Assembly (NCBI RefSeq): GCF_002813915.1
Contig: NZ_CP019335.1
Span: forward strand, 852,388-916,387
DNA length: 64,000 nucleotides
Direction: 5' to 3'
Source: Tenacibaculum sp. SZ-18
Lineage (GTDB): Bacteria; Bacteroidota; Bacteroidia; Flavobacteriales; Flavobacteriaceae
Shown here in pieces: positions 28,122-36,203 of this stretch; within the stretch, counting starts at the first letter, position 1; every line of letters starts with the position of its first letter. The position numbers and the translations under genes are program-made. The notes beneath the pieces are model-generated. The model saw only the letters and a program-made list of their open reading frames with translations, did not search any database and had not been told where the DNA came from.

Positions 28122-28217
28122 ATGAAAGATACAAATTTAAACGAAGATCAATTACAAGGTTTGGTAGAAGAGCAATACTACTATGACCAATTTGAATACG
28201 GAGGTTTAACAGATTAA
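28122..28217 (+). CDS. Tiny acidic protein (31 residues)
   Basis: Reads MKDTNLNEDQLQGLVEEQYY then YDQFEYGGLTD. Acidic and Tyr-rich. Preceded by the AAAAGTATAGTAGTCTTATG version of the cluster's start motif. Low certainty because of length. Confidence 0.35.
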   Translation: MKDTNLNEDQLQGLVEEQYYYDQFEYGGLTD

Positions 28218-28228
28218 AACTGTAGTTA

Positions 28229-28324
28229 TCAGAATCTATTGCCTCCATTAGAATTTGGGAAAAACAATAATAAAACACACTTGAGATTGTAAATGAAGAT
28301 TCTATAAGTTCTATTCTTTTTCAT
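28229..28324 (-). CDS. Tiny hydrophobic peptide (31 residues)
   Basis: Reads MKKNRTYRIFIYNLKCVLLL then FFPNSNGGNRF: a basic start, one hydrophobic segment and an Asn/Gly tail. It is convergent with the preceding tiny gene at a GTAGTTA join. Confidence 0.35.
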   Translation of the reverse strand: MKKNRTYRIFIYNLKCVLLLFFPNSNGGNRF

Positions 28325-28396
28325 TCTCAAATATAATAAAAACAAGCTTGTAATATTTATTATCGAGTTTATTAACCAAAAATTAAAAACACATAA

Positions 28397-28564
28397 ATGA
28401 ATAATCTAGTAATAACAATAGTCACATTAGCAATTCTAGCATGTTTTCTGATGTATAAGCTATATCTGAATGAACAACAATACAGAAAGTATTATCAACA
28501 AGAGTTGGAAAAGGAGAAGTATATTAACAAAGAGATGTTGAATGAGCTAATTAATAAGCTTTGA
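28397..28564 (+). CDS. Small membrane protein with charged helix (55 residues)
   Basis: Reads MNNLVITIVTLAILACFLMY, then a charged helical tail (NEQQYRKYYQQELEKEKYIN). One transmembrane helix plus coiled coil, as in several other small proteins of the element. Confidence 0.5.
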   Translation: MNNLVITIVTLAILACFLMYKLYLNEQQYRKYYQQELEKEKYINKEMLNELINKL

Positions 28565-28951
28565 TTCATTTATAAAAAAAGAAACCCACTCAAAGATTGA
28601 GCGGGAAAATTGCTATGAAAAAGAAACTTAGGACGTCTCCTAAGATGATACGAAATTAGTCATTAAAATATCAATAGCATAATTAATTGAAGATAAATAA
28701 CAAATCAACAACAGTTGTTTGTTTTATCAACAAATAGAATTATCAGTTAAAAGAGAATTAAAAATAAGAAGGTAGTAGGCAAGTATGTAGGTTCGATTCC
28801 TACAATGAATGGTTCTATGACGGTAGTCACTTGGAGGTTCGACTCCTCTTACCTTCACAAAAAAGTAAGGTCTATGTGTATCCAAAGAAACATAAATCAA
28901 CAACTGTTGTTGATTTGTTGTTGTAAAGTATAAAAAATTAATAACAATCAA
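28565..28951 (+). ncRNA. Structured non-coding region with palindromes and a tRNA-like domain
   Basis: It holds, in order, a hairpin CCCACTCAAagaTTGAGcGGG (28585-28605), the palindrome CTTAGGACGTCTCCTAAG (28627-28644), CAACAACAGTTGTT (about 28706), a tRNA-like block (28768-28857) and CAACAACTGTTGTTG (about 28898). In the block, GAAGGTA and TACCTTC form a perfect 7-bp acceptor stem. GGAGG-TTCGACT-CCTCT is a perfect T arm next to it, and an internal GTAGG-TTCGATT-CCTAC is a second T-arm- or anticodon-like hairpin. No D arm is visible, so this is not a normal tRNA. It may be a decayed phage tRNA or a tRNA-mimic RNA. Confidence 0.4.
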
Positions 28952-29155
28952 ATGAAAGTAGAACAAACATCTTATGTAGCCACCAAGAAACAGTTGTTTA
29001 GACTATATCATAAACTTCCAGAGGATTTTTTAAGGGAGACTATTAATGATATAATATCTAAATGCAGGAATAAGAAATTGGAGGAGATTAAGAATGTTAG
29101 AAATATAACTCCTAATGAATTCAGAGAGTTTGTAAAAGAAGTAGGCCAAGTGTAA
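28952..29155 (+). CDS. Unknown 67-residue helical protein
   Basis: Reads MKVEQTSYVATKKQLFRLYH, basic and helical, ending RNITPNEFREFVKEVGQV. It lies between the structured region and the iteron-like repeats upstream of the late operon, a typical place for a late-gene activator or replication accessory protein. No motif recognised. Confidence 0.5.
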   Translation: MKVEQTSYVATKKQLFRLYHKLPEDFLRETINDIISKCRNKKLEEIKNVRNITPNEFREFVKEVGQV

Positions 29156-29160
29156 ACTCA

Positions 29161-29230
29161 GTTAAAGTAGGTTAAAGTCGGCTAACTTCTTTTAAAATAG
29201 CTTAACCTAGCTTAAAGTCGGCTAAGGTAG
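29161..29230 (+). repeat. Iteron-like repeats upstream of the late operon
   Basis: The unit GTTAAAGTCGGCTAA and its variants occur four times in 70 bp (29161, 29171, 29200 in altered form, 29210). They sit directly before the late operon, so they are candidate activator sites or an origin. Confidence 0.55.
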
Positions 29231-29281
29231 TTTCCTCTTTGAAAACAGTTTGATATTTGCCTTGTATTTCAGTTTTAACAA

Positions 29282-30730
29282 ATGAGCATACAGGCAATAA
29301 ATCAATTATTATATAGACCGATAAGTCGTACTAAAAAATATGACAAGTACTTTCCAAAAGTATCTTGTCAATCTACATTTTTGAAAGAAGCGACTACTAC
29401 TGGAGGATTGGAGTTAATGAAACAATGGTCTAAAAAATATGCTCATCAAACCGAAAAGATTGCCAAGAAATTACAAGGCAAAACACTTCCTGAAACCATA
29501 AACAACATATACAATTGGCTTTATAATCATCTACAGTATGATGCCGATGGTTACGAACAGAAATTAAAATCTCCAGCTTGTAGTTATTTCATGCGATTTG
29601 AAGGAATTGATTGTAAATCGTATTCACTTTTTGCTTCATCAATACTATCAAATTTAGGGATCGCTCATAAGTTTCGAAAAGTCGTGCAACCTTCCGATCC
29701 AAACAGATGGAGTCACGTATATGTTGTTGTTCCATATAAAAATCAAGAATTGATTATCGACGCCACCAAGTCAATTAATACAGAAGTAAATAAAGTTAAA
29801 GAGTTTGACATGAGTGTTATAGATGTAAAGTTACCTTATTATGGTATGAATGCCTCAATGGGTAGTCCACGAAAAGATATAAGTAAAGCAGTTCAAAATT
29901 TTGTTGCTTTTTTAGGTGATTTAAATAAAAGAGGTGTCTCAAAGTTAACGACAAATTCAATTAAGCAAGATGTTCGTTCTTTTATTGATAAAGGAATTGA
30001 ACCTAAGGTTACCATCACGAATAAATATTTTCAAGTTAACGGAAAAAGACATTATTATACTGTTTCATCCGCTTCGGGATTAGGGTTTGTTTCCTTTGAT
30101 GGTATTTCTTCTTTAGTAGATAATATTGGTATTGGTAAAATCTTTGATCGTGGTTTTGGTCAGGTTTTCGATAACGGCTTTGATTTTAGTTGTTGGGGAG
30201 CATCATTTCCTCCTTCTTTAGCGGAACCACAAACCAACCAAAAAGTAAAAGACATATTTACTAAATACGATCTTCTGAATGTTGTTAAATCGAGAAATTT
30301 AAATGCTACTAAAAATGTGGTAAATGAAGTAATTGCTCAATTAACATTTGGTCGAAATGATCGTAAGGCTAATATTGATAACACCCAAGATTGCACTAAA
30401 AAAGGTGAAGAATTATCTTATAAAATCTTCAATCAAGCCTTAGAGGATTTATACACTGCTTTAAATGGCGATTTTAATGTTCAATATAAAACTCATAGCA
30501 GAGCGATTAGTTTTGAATTTAGAGGCGGGAGCTGGACCAGAACTTATTCTGTAAAAGATATTGCAACAATTCAGTTTAAAAATGCAGCACCAGGAAGCGG
30601 AGGCGGAACTTCAAATCCTTCACCTGGTCCTGTTGATCATTCAAATACCATACCACCAAAGAAAAATAATAAAGGAGTATTAGCGGTTCTTGGAACTGCT
30701 TTAACCGGAGGCTATTTATTATTTGCTTAA
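29282..30730 (+). CDS. Transglutaminase-like (papain-fold) protein with C-terminal membrane helix
   Basis: 482 residues, first gene of the late operon. The triad is visible: Cys111 (GIDCKSYS), His145 (RWSHVYVVV), Asp160 (ELIIDATKS). A long domain follows with little homology I can name, then a Gly/Pro/Ser-rich linker and a final hydrophobic helix (GVLAVLGTALTGGYLLF). Papain-fold proteins of this type act as peptidases or cross-linkers; in a virion one might process or cross-link structural proteins. The anchor suggests membrane association. Confidence 0.7.
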   Translation: MSIQAINQLLYRPISRTKKYDKYFPKVSCQSTFLKEATTTGGLELMKQWSKKYAHQTEKIAKKLQGKTLPETINNIYNWLYNHLQYDADGYEQKLKSPACSYFMRFEGIDCKSYSLFASSILSNLGIAHKFRKVVQPSDPNRWSHVYVVVPYKNQELIIDATKSINTEVNKVKEFDMSVIDVKLPYYGMNASMGSPRKDISKAVQNFVAFLGDLNKRGVSKLTTNSIKQDVRSFIDKGIEPKVTITNKYFQVNGKRHYYTVSSASGLGFVSFDGISSLVDNIGIGKIFDRGFGQVFDNGFDFSCWGASFPPSLAEPQTNQKVKDIFTKYDLLNVVKSRNLNATKNVVNEVIAQLTFGRNDRKANIDNTQDCTKKGEELSYKIFNQALEDLYTALNGDFNVQYKTHSRAISFEFRGGSWTRTYSVKDIATIQFKNAAPGSGGGTSNPSPGPVDHSNTIPPKKNNKGVLAVLGTALTGGYLLFA

Positions 30731-30755
30731 TACATAAATAATTAGAATTAGAAAT

Positions 30756-31196
30756 ATGAAATTAAAATTCAATAAGAATAGTATGCAGGATACTGCTACT
30801 GTTGGAGTGGGAACAATTGCGGGAACGTATGGCTCACGAGCTTTAATGGCTATCGCTCCGAGTGAGTTTAACGAGCCATTAATCAGAGGAGTTTTAGGAA
30901 TTGGAGGTTTTGCTGTTGGTGGAGCTTTACAAGGCAAAGGACTAGGAGTAAACCTTGTGAAAGGTTTTTTAATGGGTGTTGGATTAGACAATACGCTTGG
31001 TGCAGTAAATGAGCTTGTAGCTCCATCTTTACCAGCGGATTCAGGTACTCAAAGTCAAAAGATTATGAGAGCAATGTTTGGTATGAATTCTCCAGGGGAA
31101 ATAAAATATACACCGACCTTAATGATTCCAGATGCTTCTTCATGGGGTGAAAATGCTCAATTATCAGAGCAGAAATTCAACTTTAAGGTTGCTTAA
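30756..31196 (+). CDS. Glycine-rich membrane protein, candidate virion membrane component
   Basis: 146 residues with two or three Gly/Ala-rich hydrophobic helices (TATVGVGTIAGTYGSRALMA, LIRGVLGIGGFAVGGALQG, LVKGFLMGVGLDN) and a polar C-terminus containing FGMNSPGE. It lies just before the proposed capsid gene. Small Gly-rich membrane proteins are common in membrane-containing tailless phages; this is an analogy only. Confidence 0.5.
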   Translation: MKLKFNKNSMQDTATVGVGTIAGTYGSRALMAIAPSEFNEPLIRGVLGIGGFAVGGALQGKGLGVNLVKGFLMGVGLDNTLGAVNELVAPSLPADSGTQSQKIMRAMFGMNSPGEIKYTPTLMIPDASSWGENAQLSEQKFNFKVA

Positions 31197-31235
31197 TTAA
31201 GTAAAGTATCAACGAAAAAAATAAAATATAGAAAA

Positions 31236-31826
31236 ATGAGAGACTTAAGCTCAAAACGTGTATTAGTAGAAATTTTAGAAGAGAATGGTAAAAGATTAAC
31301 CAGTCAAATGGTTGAATCTGCAACCCAAGGAAATATACGTTTTTTAGATAGTGATCACTATTTAAGAAAGGCAGTAGTTGGTGGTTCAAACCAACAGTTA
31401 ATTGATTCAGAAACAAGAATGATAGATGGTGTTTCTACATTTAAAGGAACCCAATTTCAACATGATAGAGTGGAGATTATCGACAAAATCAAAATTGGTT
31501 ATGATTCTAATGCTAATGAGAATCATGAAGGATTTGCAACCTATCAAAAAGCGCTTCCTGGTATTTTTAGAAACGCTAGATTAAAGATATCTCAAGGAAG
31601 TAAATTATTAGGGGATTTTCCATTATACCGATTAGGGAATAAATATACTGGGAATTCCATTGAAGATGATTTTAGAGTTTTAACTCAACCAATTGTAATT
31701 GTTGGTGGTGTGGACTTTGAATTGGAGTTAATTTTTCCAAAAGGATATAAGAGTAATGTTACGGATTACGAATATTTAGAGATAGCAACTTCGGGTATTA
31801 GTGTATTTAGAAAGGATTCTGTGTAA
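31236..31826 (+). CDS. Beta-rich protein, candidate major capsid protein
   Basis: 196 residues predicted as mainly beta strands. They include RVEIIDKIKIGYDSNANENH, KALPGIFRNARLKISQGSKL and LTQPIVIVGGVDFELELIFP, as in a single jelly roll. No signal or membrane helix. It is the only late gene followed at once by a strong terminator (31853-31884), typical for the most abundant virion protein. Position after a Gly-rich membrane protein and before a second small beta protein also fits. I recognise no sequence family, so this stays a structural guess. Confidence 0.4.
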   Translation: MRDLSSKRVLVEILEENGKRLTSQMVESATQGNIRFLDSDHYLRKAVVGGSNQQLIDSETRMIDGVSTFKGTQFQHDRVEIIDKIKIGYDSNANENHEGFATYQKALPGIFRNARLKISQGSKLLGDFPLYRLGNKYTGNSIEDDFRVLTQPIVIVGGVDFELELIFPKGYKSNVTDYEYLEIATSGISVFRKDSV

Positions 31827-31852
31827 TTCCTTTAAAGGTTGATTTTTAACAC

Positions 31853-31884
31853 AAAAGCTCATAAGCTTCCTTATGAGCTTTTTT
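31853..31884 (+). terminator. Strong internal terminator in the late operon
   Basis: AAAAGCTCATAAG and CTTATGAGCTTTTTT form a long stem with T run right after the candidate capsid gene; the next gene begins just beyond, implying partial read-through. Confidence 0.85.
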
Positions 31885-31896
31885 AACACATTTTTT

Positions 31897-32244
31897 ATGA
31901 TAAAGTTAAAACATACGGTTGTCAATTTGACGATTCCTTCAGGAGATAGCGTTGATGATGCTACTCTTAAATTAGAAGAGGGTAATGTTGTTGCTTGCGC
32001 CTTATTTAAGAATAATGATCCGAGTTCAAATGTGAACGTTAAGATAGAAGCTAGTAACTCAGATGAGTTACATCCTTTTGTCTCTTACCAAGAATATCAG
32101 CCAACAAATGGTAATCATTTTGACAGTAGAAAAAGACTTTATTTTTCTGGAGGAAGAGAAATTAGAATTTTCGCTAAATCTAATACTCCTTTAACAGATG
32201 AGTTTACTTTTCAAATGATTTTTTATATCGATCAATCTAAATAA
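31897..32244 (+). CDS. Small beta-sandwich protein, candidate minor capsid or penton
   Basis: 115 residues from ATG 31897, the first start beyond the terminator hairpin. It is all beta-like (KHTVVNLTIPSGDSVDDATL, KRLYFSGGREIRIFAKSN, EFTFQMIFYI). Together with the previous gene it could form a two-protein capsid lattice, as in phages with two single-jelly-roll proteins; this needs structure prediction. Confidence 0.45.
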   Translation: MIKLKHTVVNLTIPSGDSVDDATLKLEEGNVVACALFKNNDPSSNVNVKIEASNSDELHPFVSYQEYQPTNGNHFDSRKRLYFSGGREIRIFAKSNTPLTDEFTFQMIFYIDQSK

Positions 32245-32246
32245 CA

Positions 32247-32522
32247 ATGGAATTGCAAGGAAGTTTAATTGAAAGAGTTATCAAAAACGATGAATCAATT
32301 TCGTTAGAAGGTTTGAGAGATGTGTACTTCAAAAACCTTGAATCAACACCTGTTGATATTGGTTTATTAAAGTTGCTTGGTTATGAAGATACTTCCTTTG
32401 CCTCAAATGTTACTCTTGATCAAAAGAATTTGCAAATCAGTTTTGATACTACAAAGGGAAACAAGAAAAAACTATACCTAAGAGCTATTAAAGTTACTGG
32501 ATGCATTTGTAGAGAAGAATAA
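32247..32522 (+). CDS. Unknown 91-residue late protein
   Basis: Starts 2 bp after the previous stop. Mixed alpha/beta, ending in a Cys pair (GCICREE). It is translationally close to the structural genes, so probably a minor virion or assembly protein. Confidence 0.45.
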   Translation: MELQGSLIERVIKNDESISLEGLRDVYFKNLESTPVDIGLLKLLGYEDTSFASNVTLDQKNLQISFDTTKGNKKKLYLRAIKVTGCICREE

Positions 32523-32538
32523 AACCACCACCTTAATT

Positions 32539-33441
32539 ATGAATATACAAGATATAGAAAGCATAAAATACTTTTTAAAGAGTAACCCTAAACATTCCAT
32601 TGATGTTATAGATTATGAACTAAACAAAGCTTTAGAGAAAAAACTAAAGTATGCTGATTTACTTTCAAAATACGGTTCTTTAGAAGAATTAATATCACTG
32701 TATAGATCAAAAGGTGTATCAAGATTATTCATTCAAAAGTTTAAACCTAACGGAACTTCAAATCTACGTGTTGACAAACCTAGGCAAGTTGCTTTAGAGA
32801 ATACTAAAAATTTGGTGGTTAATGAAACAGCAACAAATGGTGCTATAGTAGAACCTACTTTAGCACCAGCTGTTTCTACTTATCCAACATCTGTTGTTAA
32901 TCAACAACAAATGTTGGGCATGAATGGTTCATTTGGAATGAATGCATCTGAATTAATTTCATTACACACCAAGGCAAGAATATTGCAAGAGCTTGAGAAG
33001 CAAAATGAAGAGTTAAAAGAAACATCTAAAAAGTTAATTCGTAAGAATGAAGAGCTGGTCGATGAAAATAGAAAACTTCAGACTGAATTGATGTTTTCTA
33101 AGGAGCGAAACGAATTAGAGATTTTAAAATTAAAGCTTGAAGATAAACCAGCTATAGAACCAGAGACATTAAAGGCTCTTTTAGATGTAGGAAAAAACAT
33201 TGTTCCAGCGATAATACAAAAGCAATCAGCTAGTGCATCGGTTACTCCTGGTATGAACGCTTCATATGTAAACTTATCAGAAATTAAGCAAGGATTAATC
33301 TCAATGGTAAGTTCTAAAGAGTTTACGGATCAACAGACCAATGATTTGGTATTGTTGGCAATTGGACAACAACATAATACTGAATTCGCAAAAGAATTAA
33401 GCGATTTAGTTGTAAAGTATAATTTAAAAGAATTGATATAA
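32539..33441 (+). CDS. Coiled-coil late protein
   Basis: 300 residues. An N-terminal helical region (residues 1-70) is followed by a Thr/Ala/Pro/Val-rich linker, GMNGSFGMNASELISL, and a long coiled coil (about 150-215; KQNEELKETSKKLIRKNEEL). The C-terminal half is helical. FGMN/GMNAS strings also occur in two neighbouring late proteins, perhaps a processing or interaction tag. Likely structural or scaffold. Its stop overlaps the next start. Confidence 0.55.
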   Translation: MNIQDIESIKYFLKSNPKHSIDVIDYELNKALEKKLKYADLLSKYGSLEELISLYRSKGVSRLFIQKFKPNGTSNLRVDKPRQVALENTKNLVVNETATNGAIVEPTLAPAVSTYPTSVVNQQQMLGMNGSFGMNASELISLHTKARILQELEKQNEELKETSKKLIRKNEELVDENRKLQTELMFSKERNELEILKLKLEDKPAIEPETLKALLDVGKNIVPAIIQKQSASASVTPGMNASYVNLSEIKQGLISMVSSKEFTDQQTNDLVLLAIGQQHNTEFAKELSDLVVKYNLKELI

Positions 33442-33629
33442 TGCCGTTTCAAATAGAAATTGATGGTAAAAACATCGCAGATAAACATAACAGGAAAAAA
33501 GCAATAGAAACTATTCTTTCAAAAACAGATACGGAAGGATTACAAATGTTTGCTAACTTTTTAGAGAATCCAAAGGCATTGGGTGCATTTAAAGAAAACT
33601 ACAGTTTCTTAAAATCTTTTGTTTCCTAA
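33441..33629 (+). CDS. Unknown 62-residue late protein
   Basis: Start overlaps the previous stop (TAATG). Small, mixed alpha/beta (MPFQIEIDGKNIADKHNRKK). No family recognised. Confidence 0.5.
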   Translation: MPFQIEIDGKNIADKHNRKKAIETILSKTDTEGLQMFANFLENPKALGAFKENYSFLKSFVS

Positions 33630-33631
33630 TT

Positions 33632-34405
33632 ATGGGTAATGCAAAACAAGGTTTAAAGGGCGTACCCGTAGCATTAGTTGCTAATGAAATAGCAAATTCT
33701 GATGAAGGGAAAAAAACTATTGGTCAATCAATTAATGCAGCTAAAATGATACTCGTTTTTCTAGGTTCTTTGGCGGCTGTTCGTTATGGAGTGTCAAAGT
33801 TTAAGGACCTTAGAGCAGATCGTTTTGCTCGTGAAAATGTTGGGAATCCAAATTTAACTGCTGCCGCTGTTATTTATGAGTCCTTTACAAGAGTAGGTTT
33901 TCCAGATTCTAGTGTATTAAGTTATTTGATTCCATCGATTAATATTTCTACCGATGAATCTGCTTTATTTAGTATTGCTAGTCAAGTCACTAGTGTAAAA
34001 GATGTATCGGAAGCATATTCCATTCTCTTTAGAAGAAATCTTTTTACTGATATCAGAAAAGGGCTTGATACAGATGAGCTGAAAACATTTTGGAATATTA
34101 TTAACTCTCCTTCCGATAATCAAAATCAGCAGTTATTGTATCCATTAGGAACGGATTTGTATTCGGCTTCAAAAAGTATGATCACTGTAAATAAAGCTGT
34201 ACAAGATGCCAATGGTAATTGGCAAGGAACAGGAGAATTGTATGGCACTTTTGAATTTAGAGAAGATGTAGGTGAAGTTATTGCTCATGGTGTTTGGGCT
34301 TCTAATGATGGTAGAAAAGAAAACTACTATATCATAGAAAGAGGATGGTTTATGAAAGATCAAGGTGTTGTCTTACAGCATCAAGTAACAAATAAAAAAA
34401 TTTAA
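33632..34405 (+). CDS. Membrane-anchored late protein, unknown
   Basis: 257 residues. One hydrophobic helix near residues 38-58 (AAKMILVFLGSLAAVRYGVS) precedes a soluble domain whose C-terminal part is beta-rich (WQGTGELYGTFEFREDVGE). It starts 2 bp after the previous gene and ends 3 bp before the next, so it is part of the late operon. Possibly a virion membrane protein. Confidence 0.5.
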   Translation: MGNAKQGLKGVPVALVANEIANSDEGKKTIGQSINAAKMILVFLGSLAAVRYGVSKFKDLRADRFARENVGNPNLTAAAVIYESFTRVGFPDSSVLSYLIPSINISTDESALFSIASQVTSVKDVSEAYSILFRRNLFTDIRKGLDTDELKTFWNIINSPSDNQNQQLLYPLGTDLYSASKSMITVNKAVQDANGNWQGTGELYGTFEFREDVGEVIAHGVWASNDGRKENYYIIERGWFMKDQGVVLQHQVTNKKI

Positions 34406-34408
34406 AAG

Positions 34409-34768
34409 ATGGCTATTAGAGTTGCAAGAATAATTGATGATTTAGGAACACCAATTCCAGATGTTCATCTAGTTAATACCACAACAAGGCAAGGAGCATT
34501 TACCAATTTCGATGGAGAATTTAAGATAGAAGCCTCAGATAATGATATTATTGAGATTTCTCATATTGGGCAATCAGGTAAAAAACTCAAAGGGAGTGAA
34601 TTAACAGGAACTATCACCTTGTTATCATCGGATGAATTTCTAGACGAAATTGTAATCACTTCAAAAAAGAAAAAGAATGGATTATTTGCCCTAGGAATTA
34701 TTGGTTTGATTGCAGGGGGAATTTATTTAGCGAGTAGAAATAATAACGTTGAGAAGGTAACCTTGTAA
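34409..34768 (+). CDS. Carboxypeptidase-regulatory-like beta domain with C-terminal membrane helix
   Basis: 119 residues. Residues 5-90 match the CarboxypepD_reg-like fold found at the N-terminus of Bacteroidota TonB-dependent receptors (DDLGTPIPDVHLVNTTTRQG, FTNFDGEFKI, DEIVITSKK). A transmembrane helix (LFALGIIGLIAGGIYLASR) follows. In a phage context such a domain may be a virion or receptor-interacting protein derived from host outer-membrane proteins. Overlaps the lysozyme start by one base. Confidence 0.6.
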   Translation: MAIRVARIIDDLGTPIPDVHLVNTTTRQGAFTNFDGEFKIEASDNDIIEISHIGQSGKKLKGSELTGTITLLSSDEFLDEIVITSKKKKNGLFALGIIGLIAGGIYLASRNNNVEKVTL

Positions 34769-35343
34769 TGGCTGATTTTAATCTATACAAACAAACTGCT
34801 TTAAAGTTTGAAGGAGGATATCAAAAGCTTTCTTCTGATCCTGGTAATTATAATTCCAGAGGTGATCTTGTAGGTACTAATATGGGAATAGCTGCTACGA
34901 CCTACGAAAAATGGTTGAATAGACCTCCTACGGTAGAGGATATGAAATCAATCACCGTAAGTATTGCTTCAGAGATTTATAAATCATGGTATTGGGATAC
35001 TGTAAGAGCTTCAGAAATTAATTCGCAAGCTGTAGCCGAGAACATTGTGGATCATGCTATTAATGCTGGACCAAGAACTATTGCAAAAATAGTACAAGGG
35101 ATATTGAATAAATATTACAAGAAAAACCTTGTGGTTGATGGAGCCATTGGAGCAAACACAATAAAAGCTATAAACGCTGTTGCTCCAACTAAGCTATTTC
35201 AAAAAATAAGTCAGTACAGATTGGAATATTACAATTCTTTGAATAATAGTGATTGGATTTCTATCTGGCATAAAAGAGTAAAATCTTTAGCCGATAAGTT
35301 TGGGATCCTCATTGAAAAAAAAAAGTACTTGGAGCATTTGTAG
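34768..35343 (+). CDS. GH108 lysozyme (N-acetylmuramidase) with possible frameshifted membrane tail
   Basis: 191 residues. The GH108 signature is visible: KFEGGYQK with catalytic Glu15, then a PG-binding C-terminal region (VVDGAIGANTIKAINAV, about 130-150). It cleaves the glycan backbone of peptidoglycan for lysis or genome entry. At 35319-35325 the zero frame reads A-AAA-AAG, a strong -1 slippery heptamer within A10. A -1 shift would replace YLEHL-stop by a 28-residue tail with a membrane helix (VLGAFVVISIASLIFIKTR). See findings. Confidence 0.88.
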   Translation: MADFNLYKQTALKFEGGYQKLSSDPGNYNSRGDLVGTNMGIAATTYEKWLNRPPTVEDMKSITVSIASEIYKSWYWDTVRASEINSQAVAENIVDHAINAGPRTIAKIVQGILNKYYKKNLVVDGAIGANTIKAINAVAPTKLFQKISQYRLEYYNSLNNSDWISIWHKRVKSLADKFGILIEKKKYLEHL

Positions 35344-35411
35344 TTATTTCTATAGCCTCGTTAATTTTTATAAAAACAAGACCAAAAAAAAATGAAACAA
35401 TACCTAATTGA
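35319..35411 (+). other. Candidate -1 frameshift site and membrane-tail extension
   Basis: The slippery A-AAA-AAG (35319-35325) lies in frame near the lysozyme end. The -1 frame stays open to TGA at 35409-35411 and encodes a hydrophobic helix plus basic tail, overlapping the start of the next gene. Homopolymer sequencing error is an alternative explanation. Confidence 0.45.
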
Positions 35412-35679
35412 ACATTTAGATCATGTTTTTGCATATCTATTTGGTGCTGGTGGTCTTTTATCTGTTTGGATAGAAAGGAAAAAGAAAAAGACAGATGCAT
35501 TATCAGGAATGCAAGCAGCCTATGATAAGTATGTAGAGGATTCCGATCAAAAGTTTGAAGCAATGAAATCCGAGGTTCTTACTTTAAAAGAGAAGTTAGA
35601 AGAAGTAGAAGCTTATTGGAAGCAAAAATATAGTTCTCTTAAAAAAGAGTTTGATACCTACAAAAGAACACATCCATAA
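35392..35679 (+). CDS. Membrane/coiled-coil protein, holin- or spanin-like
   Basis: 95 residues: a short hydrophobic segment (HVFAYLFGAGGLLSVWI) then a basic patch and a coiled coil (MKSEVLTLKEKLEEVEAYWK). The place after lysozyme suggests a lysis accessory (holin or spanin) or a virion membrane protein. No family recognised. Confidence 0.5.
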   Translation: MKQYLIEHLDHVFAYLFGAGGLLSVWIERKKKKTDALSGMQAAYDKYVEDSDQKFEAMKSEVLTLKEKLEEVEAYWKQKYSSLKKEFDTYKRTHP

Positions 35680-35700
35680 TAACCGGTAATTATATAAGTA

Positions 35701-36201
35701 ATGGAAGAAAAGAAAAACGAAAAACCAGAAGCATCAAATAAATATGGTGGTCTTTTTTTATTTGGAACTATTGTAGCTGTGAAAACAGTTTTTAAAAGAA
35801 AAAAGTTAATTGAATTTATTGATACAGTTAAGTTCAACTTAAGAATTAAGCAAGTAGCTAAAGGGAGAGCTATTTTAAACATTATGCCATTAACTTCCCT
35901 TAATGTTCCCTATCCGATCAAATCAATTGATATTATTTACAATAAGGAAAGTTTAGCCGCAACAAATTCTAGTTGTGATTTGAATAACCGAATTGTTGCT
36001 AATTCGAATATCGATATTCTCTTTAACGTACTTTCTCCTGATGTTACAGAAAGTATTCTCGAAAATTCAGAGTTAGCTATTACTTATAGCTTGTACGGAT
36101 TCAGTTTTAAAAGGTTATACAAACCTGTTAATATCTTAAAAAACAACAATTCAACAACAGTTGTTGATACTGTATCAACATGTGGTTGTTCTAAGAAATA
36201 A
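35701..36201 (+). CDS. Membrane-anchored beta-rich late protein (paralogue of the 37852 gene?)
   Basis: 166 residues. A transmembrane helix (GGLFLFGTIVAVKTVF) precedes a beta-rich domain (IDTVKFNLRIKQVAKGRAIL ... PIKSIDIIYN). The layout (basic N-terminus, one helix, KVKI/RIK-type strand) matches the gene at 37852, suggesting an LEA14-like fold in both. Near the end the DNA contains the CAACAACAGTTGTTG palindrome, translated as NSTTVVD. Confidence 0.5.
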   Translation: MEEKKNEKPEASNKYGGLFLFGTIVAVKTVFKRKKLIEFIDTVKFNLRIKQVAKGRAILNIMPLTSLNVPYPIKSIDIIYNKESLAATNSSCDLNNRIVANSNIDILFNVLSPDVTESILENSELAITYSLYGFSFKRLYKPVNILKNNNSTTVVDTVSTCGCSKK

Positions 36202-36203
36202 AT

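Noticed and set aside
28727..28966. Reverse-strand ORF containing RGVEPPSDYRH
   Set aside because: It lies across the tRNA-like block and palindromes and has the same tRNA-shadow look.
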